DNA of 52,281 nucleotides from Cryobacterium sp. GTDB lineage: Bacteria > Actinomycetota > Actinomycetes > Actinomycetales > Microbacteriaceae. The position numbers and the translations under genes were made by a program. This document shows, piece after piece, positions 32,316 to 40,998 of the stretch. The stretch's first letter is position 1; every line of letters starts with the position of its first letter. The stretch covers positions 1-52,281 of the forward strand of contig JAHBSW010000013.1 in the NCBI GenBank assembly GCA_019638935.1, given 5' to 3'. Under the pieces are notes generated by a model. It worked only from the letters and a program-made list of their open reading frames with translations. It was not told where the DNA came from and did no database searches.

Positions 32316-32577
32316 GATGGCACCCTCTCGCCCGCCCTCTGCGGAGCAGTCTCGACGCTACCTTCGGAGCGCGCACGGGCGTGACCCCCAATACGGAGGG
32401 CGAACCTGGTCCATTCGTCCGCCACGTCGACGCAGGGTCTTGATTTCAGTCGCTCGGGCACGCACGCTAGAAGCAGATCAACTCATCGTCCGGAAGAGCC
32501 GCACCAAGTGCCGCGCCGGGCGATGAGTGCTGTAAGGAGTCGATCCGCTGCGAGCTGCGGTGGCCGCGGCTCCCGTA

Positions 32578-33702
32578 TCAGTCGGGAAGCGGGCCGAGCA
32601 GGTCCCGCGCCACGGTCGTTCGCGTCGAGTCCACGGAACTCGGCTGAAAAACACCGGCAAGCACATCGCGATACAGGCGCGCGAGCTCGCTCGACGCGGC
32701 GAAGGACGACCCTCCCGCGACAACGATCGCAGCGTCCACGGCCGCCTGAGCGGCGGCGACGGCCCGAACCTTGAGTCCGGATGCCTGCCTGAACCAGTGC
32801 GCACCCGCCGCGGCACCCTCGTCGAGATCGCGCGTGAGCGAGTCGAGGCCCAGGTCGACGCCGTCGAGAGTCACCGCGGCATCCGCAATTCGAGCACGGA
32901 CCACAGGGTCGTCTGACCGGGAGCGCTGCTTCGCCGCGCCGATCGCGAGCTCGATCGCCCGGACGCCCAGACCCGCATAGACCGAGGCGAGAAGCAGCTC
33001 GAACACGACGAAGATCGCCCACTGCAGCTCGTCGGAACTTGCCCCGGGCGCAACGCGCCGCACTACGCGCTCGGCTCGTACCGGTGCACGATCGAGCCTC
33101 GTGGAGTTGCTCTGCGTAGCGCGCATGCCCAGCGAGTCCCAGTCGTCGAGAACCTCGACGCCCGAGGCGCCGCGCTCGACGAAGCCGAAGACCAGCTGCG
33201 GAGCCCCAGCTGCGCTGTCGTCTCGACCGTGCACGCCGAGGCGTGTCCAGGCGGGCGAAAGGCTCGTGAAGATCTTGGTGCCCGAGTAGCGATACCCGCC
33301 GCCGGCATCCGGTTCGGCGCGCGTCGAACTGTCGAAGAGCATCTGATCGTTGCCCCGTTCGCTGATGCCGAAGCCGAAAAGCTCCCCCTCGACCGCTTCG
33401 CGAAGGACGAAGTCGAGCGAACCGTCGCCGCGCTGCGACAGAGTGAGCGCGACGCCGGTCCAGATGAGATGCATGTTGACGCCGAGGGCCGTGGCCGGAG
33501 CGGCAGTGGCGAGCCGTCGCTGTTCGCGCGAGACATCCCTCAGCGACAGGCCGAGACCGCCCAGCTCAGTGGGAACGAGAGCTCGCAGATAACCGATCTT
33601 CCGCAGATCGGCGAGATCCTCGTGAAAGAACGCGTTCTCCGAGTCGAGAGCACCAGCCCTGCTGCGAACGCGCTCGAGAAGGTCGAGAGTAAGTAGCGTC
33701 AC
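32578..33702 (-). CDS. Acyl-CoA dehydrogenase family flavoprotein
   Basis: The 374-residue protein has the three-part acyl-CoA dehydrogenase layout. The N-terminal helices carry LVPTELGGLGLSLRDVSREQ. The middle beta domain has FGFGISERGNDQ and YRYSGTKIFTSLSPAWTRLGVHG (the FAD/substrate block usually SGxKxFxSxA). The C-terminal helical domain ends with SSVDSTRTTVARDLLG. The usual catalytic Glu in the C-terminal domain is not evident, and this group also includes monooxygenases such as DszC and nitroalkane oxidase, so the reaction is uncertain. A GTG start at 33702 follows GAGGG. It is a stand-alone gene. Confidence 0.85.
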   Translation of the reverse strand: MTLLTLDLLERVRSRAGALDSENAFFHEDLADLRKIGYLRALVPTELGGLGLSLRDVSREQRRLATAAPATALGVNMHLIWTGVALTLSQRGDGSLDFVLREAVEGELFGFGISERGNDQMLFDSSTRAEPDAGGGYRYSGTKIFTSLSPAWTRLGVHGRDDSAAGAPQLVFGFVERGASGVEVLDDWDSLGMRATQSNSTRLDRAPVRAERVVRRVAPGASSDELQWAIFVVFELLLASVYAGLGVRAIELAIGAAKQRSRSDDPVVRARIADAAVTLDGVDLGLDSLTRDLDEGAAAGAHWFRQASGLKVRAVAAAQAAVDAAIVVAGGSSFAASSELARLYRDVLAGVFQPSSVDSTRTTVARDLLGPLPD

Positions 33703-33794
33703 CCCTCAAGCTTGCACCCTCGCGCCGGAACAGCGGTGCAAGAATGGCTGTCGAGCGATCGGCGAGCGCGCTCCCTGATGCGGCGGAAGGCAGC

Positions 33795-34898
33795 ATGGCA
33801 ATCGACTACAACCCGCTCTTCGAAGACGTTTCGAAAGCAGACCTCCAGATCTTTCGACGCCAGGAGAAGTCAGCGGGTGGTGGCGCGATCACCATCGTCA
33901 TCGGGGTGGCCGCGTTCGCACTGCTCGCCTACTTCACGATCAGCATGCTTTTCTCCGAACTGCTCGGCGAGAGCCGCCCGGAGCGAATCGCCGTCATCGT
34001 CGGTGTCGCGAGCGCCGTCGGTGTCGGCGGCTTCTTCGCGCTCCGAGCGATAGCGCAGTCCGCCGCTCGGCGTCGCTATCGCATCACCAAGTTCGCCACG
34101 AGAAACGGGATGCTCTACAGCACGACGGTGTCGACGCCGCAGTACCCGGGGGCGATCTTCGAGGTCGGCAGGTCACGACAGGTCTACGAGCGGCTCTGGC
34201 GCCACGACGCTCCCCCGCTCGACATCGGCAACTACCGCTACACCACGGGATCGGGCAAGAACAAGCAGACACACCTGTGGAGCTTTCTCGGCCTTCGTCT
34301 GCCGCGACGACTCCCGCACATGCTGCTCGATGCCAAAGGCAACAATTCGCTCTTCGGCAGCAACCTGCCCGTCTCGTTCAACAAGAACCAGCGCCTCTCG
34401 CTAGAGGGCGACTTCGACAGGCACTTCACCCTCTACTGCCCGCGTGAGTACGAATCCGACGCGCTCTACATCTTCACGCCCGACCTCATGGCGCTCCTGA
34501 TCGACGAAGCCGCCAAACTCGATGTCGAGATCGTCGACGACTGGATGTTCGTCTACTCCCGCTCCAAGCTCGACCTCGCCAACCCGCACGCGCTGGCGCC
34601 CCTGTTCAACATCGTCGACACCGTCGGGCGGAAGACGTCGAAGCGAAGCGAGCGATACGCGGACGACAGGGTGCTCGGCAGCCAGATCGCATCCGACGTC
34701 GCACCCCTGGCTCTGGACGGGTCGCCGCAGCAGTCCTTCGACGCGAGCACGAACGGAATCGCTCCGCGTCTGTCGCACAACCAGATCGCGCCGCGAGGTC
34801 TCCGGCTCAAGCAGCAGACGCCGTGGCTCTTTTTCGGCATCACCGCCGCCATCGTGGTGCTGTGGTTCGCCGCGCGATTCATCACGGGCGCGGGCTGA
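33795..34898 (+). CDS. DUF3137-like membrane protein
   Basis: From the ATG at 33795, preceded by GGAAGG, the protein has 367 residues. Two N-terminal transmembrane helices cover about 30-85 (ITIVIGVAAFALLAYFTISML, IAVIVGVASAVGVGGFFALRA). A soluble domain follows with YRITKFATRNGMLYSTTV, RLPRRLPHMLLDAKGNN, EGDFDRHFTLYCPREYESDALYIFTPDLMALL and DWMFVYSRSKLDL, and a final helix lies at 340-360. The soluble blocks are typical of actinobacterial DUF3137-like proteins. Function unknown. An earlier ATG at 33744 is possible but lacks a ribosome site. Confidence 0.75.
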   Translation: MAIDYNPLFEDVSKADLQIFRRQEKSAGGGAITIVIGVAAFALLAYFTISMLFSELLGESRPERIAVIVGVASAVGVGGFFALRAIAQSAARRRYRITKFATRNGMLYSTTVSTPQYPGAIFEVGRSRQVYERLWRHDAPPLDIGNYRYTTGSGKNKQTHLWSFLGLRLPRRLPHMLLDAKGNNSLFGSNLPVSFNKNQRLSLEGDFDRHFTLYCPREYESDALYIFTPDLMALLIDEAAKLDVEIVDDWMFVYSRSKLDLANPHALAPLFNIVDTVGRKTSKRSERYADDRVLGSQIASDVAPLALDGSPQQSFDASTNGIAPRLSHNQIAPRGLRLKQQTPWLFFGITAAIVVLWFAARFITGAG

Positions 34899-34917
34899 GC
34901 TCGCCCACGGCCGAGCA

Positions 34918-37164
34918 CTAGTCGCCGAGGTTCTCGAGGCCCTTCGGCAGTGCGCCCTCGGCGACGAGAATGAGCCGCTGAGTCGGCCGCGTCATCGACA
35001 CGAAGAGGGCCGCCGCGCCGCGCTCGGATGCGGCAACGATCGCCGCGGGATCGACAACGACCACCGAGTCGAACTCGAGACCCTTCGCATCCCGGGGGCT
35101 CAAGACGTTGATCTCGGTCGTGAGGCTCTCGGCACCGAGCCCCACGGTGAACTCGGCCGACAGCGCAGAATGCACCGCGGCGACCCGCGACGGCACCGCG
35201 ATGACGGCGAGTGTTCCCGCGTCGCCGCCGTTGCCATCCGATCGTTCGCGGTCGCGACGAACCGCGGCGACGACATCGGTCATGACATCGATCGGGTAGT
35301 CCCCCTCGCGAACGGACGTGGCGACAGTCACCGGCAAGCCGTGCGCGATCGCCATCGACTGCGCGGCCTCGGCGATGCGGCCCGGAGTGCGGTAGTTGAC
35401 CGTGAGCTCTTCGAGACGCCAGCGCTCGCTCTCCTGGCTCCCCCCGACGAGCGCGGCGAGCGCGTGCTCCCAGGTCTCGGATGCCGTCGGCGAAGCCGCT
35501 TGTGCGATGTCCCCCACGATCGTGAACGACTTGCTCGGGCTGCGGCGTCGAAGCAGGCGCCACTGCATGGGAGAGAGTTCCTGGGCCTCGTCGACGACGA
35601 TGTGACCATATCCCCAGGTGCGATCGGCTGCCGCGCGCTCCGCCGTCGTGGAGCCCGCGAACGCATCGGCGAAGCCGTCCGCGACGCTTTCCGCCGAGAC
35701 ATAGCCCTTGAGGCCGAAGTTGGCTATCGCGGCCTTCGCGTTCTCGACATCGCGCTTGCGCTGCGCCTTTCGGGCCCTCTTGTCGGCATCCTGATTCAGC
35801 TCGAACTCGCCGAGCAGTTCGGCGGCTTCGTCGAGCAGCGGCACGTCAGACACCGTGAACGCAGCATCGCGGTCGCGACGCAGCAGAGCGCGCTCGGCAT
35901 CCGACCATTCGGGCGCGAGGTGAGCAAGCCACTCGGGGCGGGCGAAGATGTCCTGAACGAGCTTCTGCGGCGTGAGCGGCAGCCACGCGGTGTTGAGCGC
36001 GACCTTCACATCGTGCGCGGTTCTGAGATCCTCCCGCAAGACGGCGATGTCGCTGTCATCGATGACGGCACGCTTCGCACGCAGCTGATCCACGTAGATG
36101 CGGGTGAGGGCCGCGAGAGCGCTGGCGACGAAGTCGACGCGCGCGAGGTTGTAGGGCTTGCCGCTCGCCCGTGCCTTCGACATGGCGGACTGGATGAGGG
36201 CGGGCTCGAGCACGATACGGTCGCCGTTGACGTCGAGAGTCTGGGTCTCGGCGGGAACACGCTGCCGATCGGCGACCGCTCGCTTGATGAGTTCGGCCAT
36301 TCTCGTCGAACCCTTGATCGCGGCGACAGCGGGGGCGTCCTCCTCGGTCGCCTCGACCCCGGGGAAGAGTCCGCCGAGGCTCGACAGCACCACGCCCGAT
36401 TCTCCGAGCGACGGCAGCACCGCCTCGATGTAGTGCAGGAAGGATCGCGAGGGGCCGACGATGAGCACACCGGACGACCCGAGACGATCACGGTGCGAGT
36501 ACAGCAGGTAGGCGGCTCGGTGCAGGGCGACCGCGGTCTTTCCCGTACCCGGCCCACCCTGCACGACGAGCACGCCCGCGAGGTCGGAGCGAATGATGCG
36601 GTCCTGCTCGGCCTGGATCGTGGCGACGATGTCCGTCATGCGTCCGGTGCGCTGAGCGGTCAGAGCGGCAAGCAGAGCCGCCTCCCCCTGCACCGTCGTG
36701 GACGACTCGTCGAGCAGATCGGGGTCGAATACCTCGTCCTCGATGCGCACGAGCTCGCGGCCCTTCGTGATGAGGTGTCGGCGAGCGCGGGCGCCCATGG
36801 GGGTGCGGGCGGTGGCCTGATAGAACGCGCTCGCCTGCGGAACCCGCCAGTCCAGCAGGATCGGCTGAAGATCTCTGTCGCGAAGCCCGATGCGGCCGAT
36901 GTAGCGGCGAACCGGACCGTCGCCGTCGGGCTCCAGCTCGAGGCGTCCGAAAGCGAGACGCTCCCCCACCTCGCGCAGCTGCAGAATGCGGTCCTCGTAG
37001 AGCTGGGCGAAACTGTCCCGCTCGGAACGGCTCTGGTCGTGGTCGCCGACGTTGAGGATGCGCACGCGCGCGAGCTCGTCCTGTGCCTCGACCTGCAACT
37101 CGTCGAGTCGGCGGTACAACATCCCGACGTAGTCGCGTTCACGATCGAGCTCTGTAGACACCAC
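34918..37164 (-). CDS. helD: HelD-type helicase (RNA polymerase-associated UvrD/Rep superfamily)
   Basis: The 748-residue protein is an SF1 ATPase. It has a long charged N-terminal coiled-coil arm (residues 1-75), the HelD block YIGRIGLRDRDLQPILLDWRVPQASAFYQAT (about 88-118), and Walker A GGPGTGKT (203-210). Further motifs are DEAQELSPMQWRLLRRR (motif II), VNYRTPGRIAEAA and SPRDAKGLEFDSVVVVDP. HelD removes stalled RNA polymerase from DNA and is linked to rifamycin tolerance in actinobacteria. The compact shape fits the actinobacterial class. GTG start at 37164; a second in-frame GTG follows it. No rifamycin-associated element (GGGGCTTGC dyad) is visible upstream. Confidence 0.9.
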   Translation of the reverse strand: MVSTELDRERDYVGMLYRRLDELQVEAQDELARVRILNVGDHDQSRSERDSFAQLYEDRILQLREVGERLAFGRLELEPDGDGPVRRYIGRIGLRDRDLQPILLDWRVPQASAFYQATARTPMGARARRHLITKGRELVRIEDEVFDPDLLDESSTTVQGEAALLAALTAQRTGRMTDIVATIQAEQDRIIRSDLAGVLVVQGGPGTGKTAVALHRAAYLLYSHRDRLGSSGVLIVGPSRSFLHYIEAVLPSLGESGVVLSSLGGLFPGVEATEEDAPAVAAIKGSTRMAELIKRAVADRQRVPAETQTLDVNGDRIVLEPALIQSAMSKARASGKPYNLARVDFVASALAALTRIYVDQLRAKRAVIDDSDIAVLREDLRTAHDVKVALNTAWLPLTPQKLVQDIFARPEWLAHLAPEWSDAERALLRRDRDAAFTVSDVPLLDEAAELLGEFELNQDADKRARKAQRKRDVENAKAAIANFGLKGYVSAESVADGFADAFAGSTTAERAAADRTWGYGHIVVDEAQELSPMQWRLLRRRSPSKSFTIVGDIAQAASPTASETWEHALAALVGGSQESERWRLEELTVNYRTPGRIAEAAQSMAIAHGLPVTVATSVREGDYPIDVMTDVVAAVRRDRERSDGNGGDAGTLAVIAVPSRVAAVHSALSAEFTVGLGAESLTTEINVLSPRDAKGLEFDSVVVVDPAAIVAASERGAAALFVSMTRPTQRLILVAEGALPKGLENLGD

Positions 37165-37263
37165 TTAAGGTTCACTTCCCAACTTTTTGCGGCACACAAG
37201 TCTATCGACTCCGTGCGCCGCCCGCTGTCGGGAGCGAGCGGTCGGGGCGGAGGGCGGTGGTGC

Positions 37264-38064
37264 CTACTGCTGGCCGGGGTTCTGCTGCTCGCGCAGAATC
37301 GCGAGCGCGCGCGACACCCGATCGGTGAGGCCGGTCGCCTTGCGCGGCGCGCGGCGCTCGAGGTCGTCGATCGCCTCGACGATCTCGGCGCGCTGCTTCT
37401 GGTGCACGGCGTGCACGGCGAGGTTTCGGGCGAGCGACATGCGAGCGCCCAGAGTCGAGAGCACGATCGAGATCACGGGTGCGGCGATCGAGAGAAGCGG
37501 CACCCACGGATCCACCGCCCCGCCCAGCCAAAGGAGCACCCCTGCGAGCACGAGCACGAGGCCGGTCACGGGCGGCACGGAGCGCACCCAGCGTCCGAGC
37601 ATCACCGTGCGGCGCACATCCGTCTCTCGCTCGTCAATGGCTTCGAGCCAGCGCCGAAAGTCCTTCACACGTCCCTTGGGCACTCGTGTGCCATCGGCGG
37701 CCCGGAGTCGTTCCAGCAGCGTCGCGTAGCCCGACTCGGGTCGGCGCAGGGCGCGCACGGCGAGGATCGCGGATGCCGCGCTCACTCCCGCCAGCCCCAC
37801 CATGAGCGCCGCGCCGAACCAGGGCTGTGCGTGGTCCAGGATGAGCCGCGAGGCGATGATGACCCCGAACATCACGAGGATGAGAACGATGGCGCAGCAG
37901 ATGATGGTCCAGGCGAAGAGGCGGTCACGGTCGCGCGTGCCCACGGCTCGCCCCGCACGGCGAAGCTGGCGACCCGTCACGACGTCGACCACCTGGAGCA
38001 GGGTGAACAGCGCCCACAGGATGGCCGCCGCGTCGACGATGACGGTGAGAGTGACGTTGTCCAT
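37264..38064 (-). CDS. Membrane protein of unknown function
   Basis: The 266-residue protein has four to five transmembrane helices (TVIVDAAAILWALFTLLQVV; FAWTIICCAIVLILVMFGVIIA; ALMVGLAGVSAASAILAV; PPVTGLVLVLAGVLLWLG; LLSIAAPVISIVLSTLGA), with charged helical stretches between and after them. I do not recognise the family. The ATG at 38064 lies 8 bases after the stop of the FAD-linked oxidase gene, so it may be co-transcribed with that gene and the ribokinase. Confidence 0.7.
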   Translation of the reverse strand: MDNVTLTVIVDAAAILWALFTLLQVVDVVTGRQLRRAGRAVGTRDRDRLFAWTIICCAIVLILVMFGVIIASRLILDHAQPWFGAALMVGLAGVSAASAILAVRALRRPESGYATLLERLRAADGTRVPKGRVKDFRRWLEAIDERETDVRRTVMLGRWVRSVPPVTGLVLVLAGVLLWLGGAVDPWVPLLSIAAPVISIVLSTLGARMSLARNLAVHAVHQKQRAEIVEAIDDLERRAPRKATGLTDRVSRALAILREQQNPGQQ

Positions 38065-38072
38065 GATTCCCC

Positions 38073-39476
38073 TCAGAACACCTTGCCTGGGTTCAGTATG
38101 CCTTGTGCGTCGAAGACCGTCTTGATCTCTCGCTGAACTCGCAGTTGCTCGTCGCCGAGTTCCTCCCCGAGCCAGCGCTTCTTGAGCAGGCCGACCCCGT
38201 GCTCGCCCGTCAGGGTGCCGCCGAGCGCGAGCGCGGCCCGGAACAGCTCGCCCGCAGCCTCCCATACCTTTTCCGGCACAGTGTCTATGCCGTCAGCGGA
38301 ATCGACGATGAAGTTGGGGTGCAGGTTTCCGTCCCCCGCATGTGCCACCGTCGGAATGCGCAGACCGAAGCGTTCCTCCAGTCGCGCGATCTGCCGGAAC
38401 ATGTCGGGCAGTGCCGATCGGGGCACGCAGACGTCTTCGATGAGCACGGTGCCGAGACGCTCGAGGGCGGGGTGAAACGATCGTCGAACGGCAAGCATCC
38501 TCTCGGCCGCATCCGGGTCGATCGTGACGGTCGCCCTCCCCCGGTTAGCCTCGATCACCTTCACGAGCTCACTCGCGTCGGCCGCGGTCGAGCCGCCGTC
38601 GACCTGGACGAGCAGGTGCACCGCGCCGGTGAACAGTGCGTCGCTTACCTCGGTGCCGTGCTCGGCGGCCTCGGCGGCCCCGGCGGCCCAGTGCGCGGCG
38701 ATGATGCTCACGCTCTGGGAATCGAGCAGCTCCATGATCGACGGCACGATGCCCGTCGCGGTGATGTCGGCGGATGCCTGGAGCGCCGCATCGATGTCGT
38801 CGAACCACGCCGAGATGGTCGCCGGGTTCCCGCGCGGTCGTGGTCGGATGCGCACGGTCGCCTCCACGATGACACCGAGTGTTCCCTCCGAGCCGATGAA
38901 GAGCGACGTGAGGTCGAGACCCGTCACTCCCTTGACCGACCGGCGTCCCAGCCTGAGCAGCGTTCCATCGGCGAGCACGACCACGAGTCCGAGCACGGCT
39001 TCTCTCGTCACCCCGTATTTGGCGCAGAGGAGGCCGCCGGCGTTCGTGGCGATGTTCCCCCCGACGCTGGAGATCGCACGACTCGCCGGATCGGGGGCGA
39101 ACCAGTAGCCGAACTGCCCGAGGTGGGCGTTGAGGTCGCCGTTGATGACTCCCGGCTGCACGACGGCGAGCTCGTCGGCGGTCGAGACCTCGAGGATTCG
39201 GTTGAGGCCGAGCATGGACAGCACGATCTCGCCCTCGCCCGCCGTACCGCCGCCGGCAAGCCCTGTTCCCGCGCCCCGCGTGACAACGGGTGTGCCGTGC
39301 TCGCTCGCGATGCGCAGCGTCTCCTGCACGTCGTCGATCGACCGCGCCGCGACAACCGCGAGCGGTCTGCCGCGCGACACAAACCCGGACTTGTCGGATC
39401 GAGCGCTCTCGAGCGCGCTGTCGTCGGTGGAGACCGCGTCGCCCAGCGCTGCGCGCAGGGCGTCGACGACGGTCAC
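38073..39476 (-). CDS. FAD-linked oxidoreductase (glycolate oxidase GlcD / D-lactate dehydrogenase type)
   Basis: The 467-residue protein has a VAO-type FAD domain (residues about 35-215), with VVTRGAGTGLAGGGTAGEGE for the pyrophosphate, and SSVGGNIATNAGGLLCAKYGVTRE, SLFIGSEGTLGVI. A C-terminal FAD-oxidase domain carries the metal/substrate His motifs AHAGDGNLHPNF and GGTLTGEHGVG. The family oxidises D-2-hydroxy acids such as glycolate, D-lactate or D-2-hydroxyglutarate. The GTG start at 39476 overlaps the ribokinase stop (GTGA). No GlcE/GlcF partner is adjacent, which favours a single-subunit D-lactate or 2-hydroxyglutarate enzyme. Confidence 0.9.
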   Translation of the reverse strand: MTVVDALRAALGDAVSTDDSALESARSDKSGFVSRGRPLAVVAARSIDDVQETLRIASEHGTPVVTRGAGTGLAGGGTAGEGEIVLSMLGLNRILEVSTADELAVVQPGVINGDLNAHLGQFGYWFAPDPASRAISSVGGNIATNAGGLLCAKYGVTREAVLGLVVVLADGTLLRLGRRSVKGVTGLDLTSLFIGSEGTLGVIVEATVRIRPRPRGNPATISAWFDDIDAALQASADITATGIVPSIMELLDSQSVSIIAAHWAAGAAEAAEHGTEVSDALFTGAVHLLVQVDGGSTAADASELVKVIEANRGRATVTIDPDAAERMLAVRRSFHPALERLGTVLIEDVCVPRSALPDMFRQIARLEERFGLRIPTVAHAGDGNLHPNFIVDSADGIDTVPEKVWEAAGELFRAALALGGTLTGEHGVGLLKKRWLGEELGDEQLRVQREIKTVFDAQGILNPGKVF

Positions 39477-40402
39477 GCGCCCAGCACCGCCTCGATGTCG
39501 GCGCGCAGAGGAATCGAGGGAACGGCACCGTGCGACTGCACGGAAAGCGATGCCGCAACGGTGGCGAAGTGCCCTGCGGCCTCGTAGTCGGCGCCCTCGG
39601 CGATTGCGGCGGCGAAGGCACCGCAGAACGTGTCGCCCGCCCCCGTCGTGTCGACGGCGGTCACGCGCCGCGCGGGCAGCTTCGCGGCGAGCGTTCCACC
39701 CTCCCACAGCTCGCACCCGTCGGAGCCCAGTGTGACGACGAGACGACCCACCCGGGTCGCGAGCTCCTCGGTCGCCCGGGCGAGGTCGTCGATCCCCGAT
39801 ACGACGGATGCTTCGTGCTCGTTGACGATGAGGTAGTCCAGTGATGCCAGCAGCTCGTCGGGCAGCTCGTTGGCGGGCGCGGCGTTGAGCATGACGACGA
39901 CGCCGGACTCGCGCGCGGCGAGCGCGGCATCCGTCACCGTGGCGATGGGAACCTCCAGCTGCATGAGCAGGACTGCTGCTGACCGGATGGCGGCGCGATC
40001 GGCGTCCGTGAGACTCGTCAGTGTCGCGTTGGCACCCGCCGCGACGATGATCGAGTTCTCGGCGCTGGGGTCGACCGCGATCATCGCCTGACCGGTGGGC
40101 TCGCTGGACAGGCGCACGAGGCGCGAATCGATGTCGGCGTCGTGCATCACCGCCCGCAGAACGCGGCCCGCGTCGTCGTCGGCGACGGCGCCGATCATGG
40201 TCGTCGAGGCTCCGGCGCGTGCGGCGGCGACCGCCTGGTTGAGCCCCTTGCCTCCTGCATGACTCGCGGTCGACGTCGCCAGAACCGTCTCTCCGGGGCT
40301 GGGTATGCGCTCGACCGAGAACACGAGGTCGAGGTTGGCGCTGCCGAGCATGACGAGGTCGCCTTTTTTCGCCGCCGCGGCACGAGATCTCGAGTCGTTC
40401 AC
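39473..40402 (-). CDS. PfkB family sugar kinase, ribokinase-like
   Basis: The 309-residue protein has the PfkB N-terminal pattern LGSANLDLVFSVERIPSPGETV, the sugar-binding GGKGLNQAVAAARAGA (50-65), and the ATP-site block VTLGSDGCELWEG. The catalytic anion-hole motif is DTTGAGDTFCGAFAAA, with the base Asp at D257. GGKGxNQA and GAGD are typical of ribokinase (D-ribose to ribose 5-phosphate). No ribose transporter or rbsD is nearby, so another pentose or nucleoside is possible. The GTG at 40402 has TATCCT 6 nt upstream, suggesting a leaderless mRNA. It is coupled to the FAD-linked oxidase gene downstream. Confidence 0.88.
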   Translation of the reverse strand: MNDSRSRAAAAKKGDLVMLGSANLDLVFSVERIPSPGETVLATSTASHAGGKGLNQAVAAARAGASTTMIGAVADDDAGRVLRAVMHDADIDSRLVRLSSEPTGQAMIAVDPSAENSIIVAAGANATLTSLTDADRAAIRSAAVLLMQLEVPIATVTDAALAARESGVVVMLNAAPANELPDELLASLDYLIVNEHEASVVSGIDDLARATEELATRVGRLVVTLGSDGCELWEGGTLAAKLPARRVTAVDTTGAGDTFCGAFAAAIAEGADYEAAGHFATVAASLSVQSHGAVPSIPLRADIEAVLGA

Positions 40403-40502
40403 CCCCTCAGGATAGCGACCGCGGGAGAGGTGCTGAGAATCCGAACCCGCTGAGCAAAGGCATGCTCACTCAGTGCCCGAGCACGCCGATTACACTCCCG
40501 CC
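40403..40502. promoter_or_regulatory. Divergent leaderless promoter pair
   Basis: The 100-bp gap has TATCCT (minus strand, 40414-40409) 6 nt before the ribokinase GTG, and TACACT (plus strand, 40491-40496) 6 nt before the DUF6328 ATG. Neither gene has a Shine-Dalgarno. Both messages should therefore start at the initiation codon. Confidence 0.6.
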
Positions 40503-40982
40503 ATGGAGAAGGAGACTGAGCAGGAACGCATTGCGCGCAACTGGGATGAGCTGCTGCAGGAGCTCCGTGTCACACAGACGGGAACGCAGATACTCACGGG
40601 CTTCTTGCTCACACTCGCCTTCCAGTCTCGCTTCGGCGAACTCGACGAGCACCAGCTCGCGCTCTATCTGGCGCTCGTCGCCGGCGCGGCGCTAGCCACG
40701 GTGCTCGGGCTTGCGCCGGTGAGTCTGCACCGGCGCTTCTTTCGCCGGGGCAAGAAGCCGCGCATCGTGGGTCTTGCCAACCGCTTGCTCCAGCTCATGC
40801 TCGGCACGCTCGCGCTCGTGCTCAGCGGCACGGTCATGTTCATCTTCGACATCGTGCTCGGTCGCACGGTGGGCTATCTCGCCGGTGGCGTGACAGCGCT
40901 CACGATCGTCGCGGTCTGGCTCGCATCGCCGTCGTTGCTGCGTGGAACGCTGCCCGACCACGACTCGTCGCAGGGTCGGTAA
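40503..40982 (+). CDS. DUF6328 family membrane protein
   Basis: The 159-residue protein opens with a charged helix (EKETEQERIARNWDELLQELRVTQTGTQIL) followed by four transmembrane helices. The ELLQELRVTQTGTQILTGFLLTLAFQSRF block is the hallmark of the DUF6328 family of actinobacterial membrane proteins, whose function is unknown. It is transcribed away from the ribokinase gene. Confidence 0.85.
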   Translation: MEKETEQERIARNWDELLQELRVTQTGTQILTGFLLTLAFQSRFGELDEHQLALYLALVAGAALATVLGLAPVSLHRRFFRRGKKPRIVGLANRLLQLMLGTLALVLSGTVMFIFDIVLGRTVGYLAGGVTALTIVAVWLASPSLLRGTLPDHDSSQGR

Positions 40983-40998
40983 GCGTGTGCCCGTGTGA

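Noticed and set aside
32316-32577. A small gene in the gap upstream of the NERD-like gene
   Set aside because: Open frames here are extensions of shadows from the flanking genes, without ribosome sites or recognisable sequence.
37165-37263. Rifamycin-associated element upstream of helD
   Set aside because: No GGGGCTTGC/GCAAGCCCC dyad is present in the gap.
34522-38136. A 1,204-codon open frame on the plus strand opposite the HelD and membrane-protein genes
   Set aside because: Its translation is Arg/Ala/Asp/Glu-rich without any family motif. Long antisense frames are expected in high-GC DNA, and the minus strand carries full HelD motifs.
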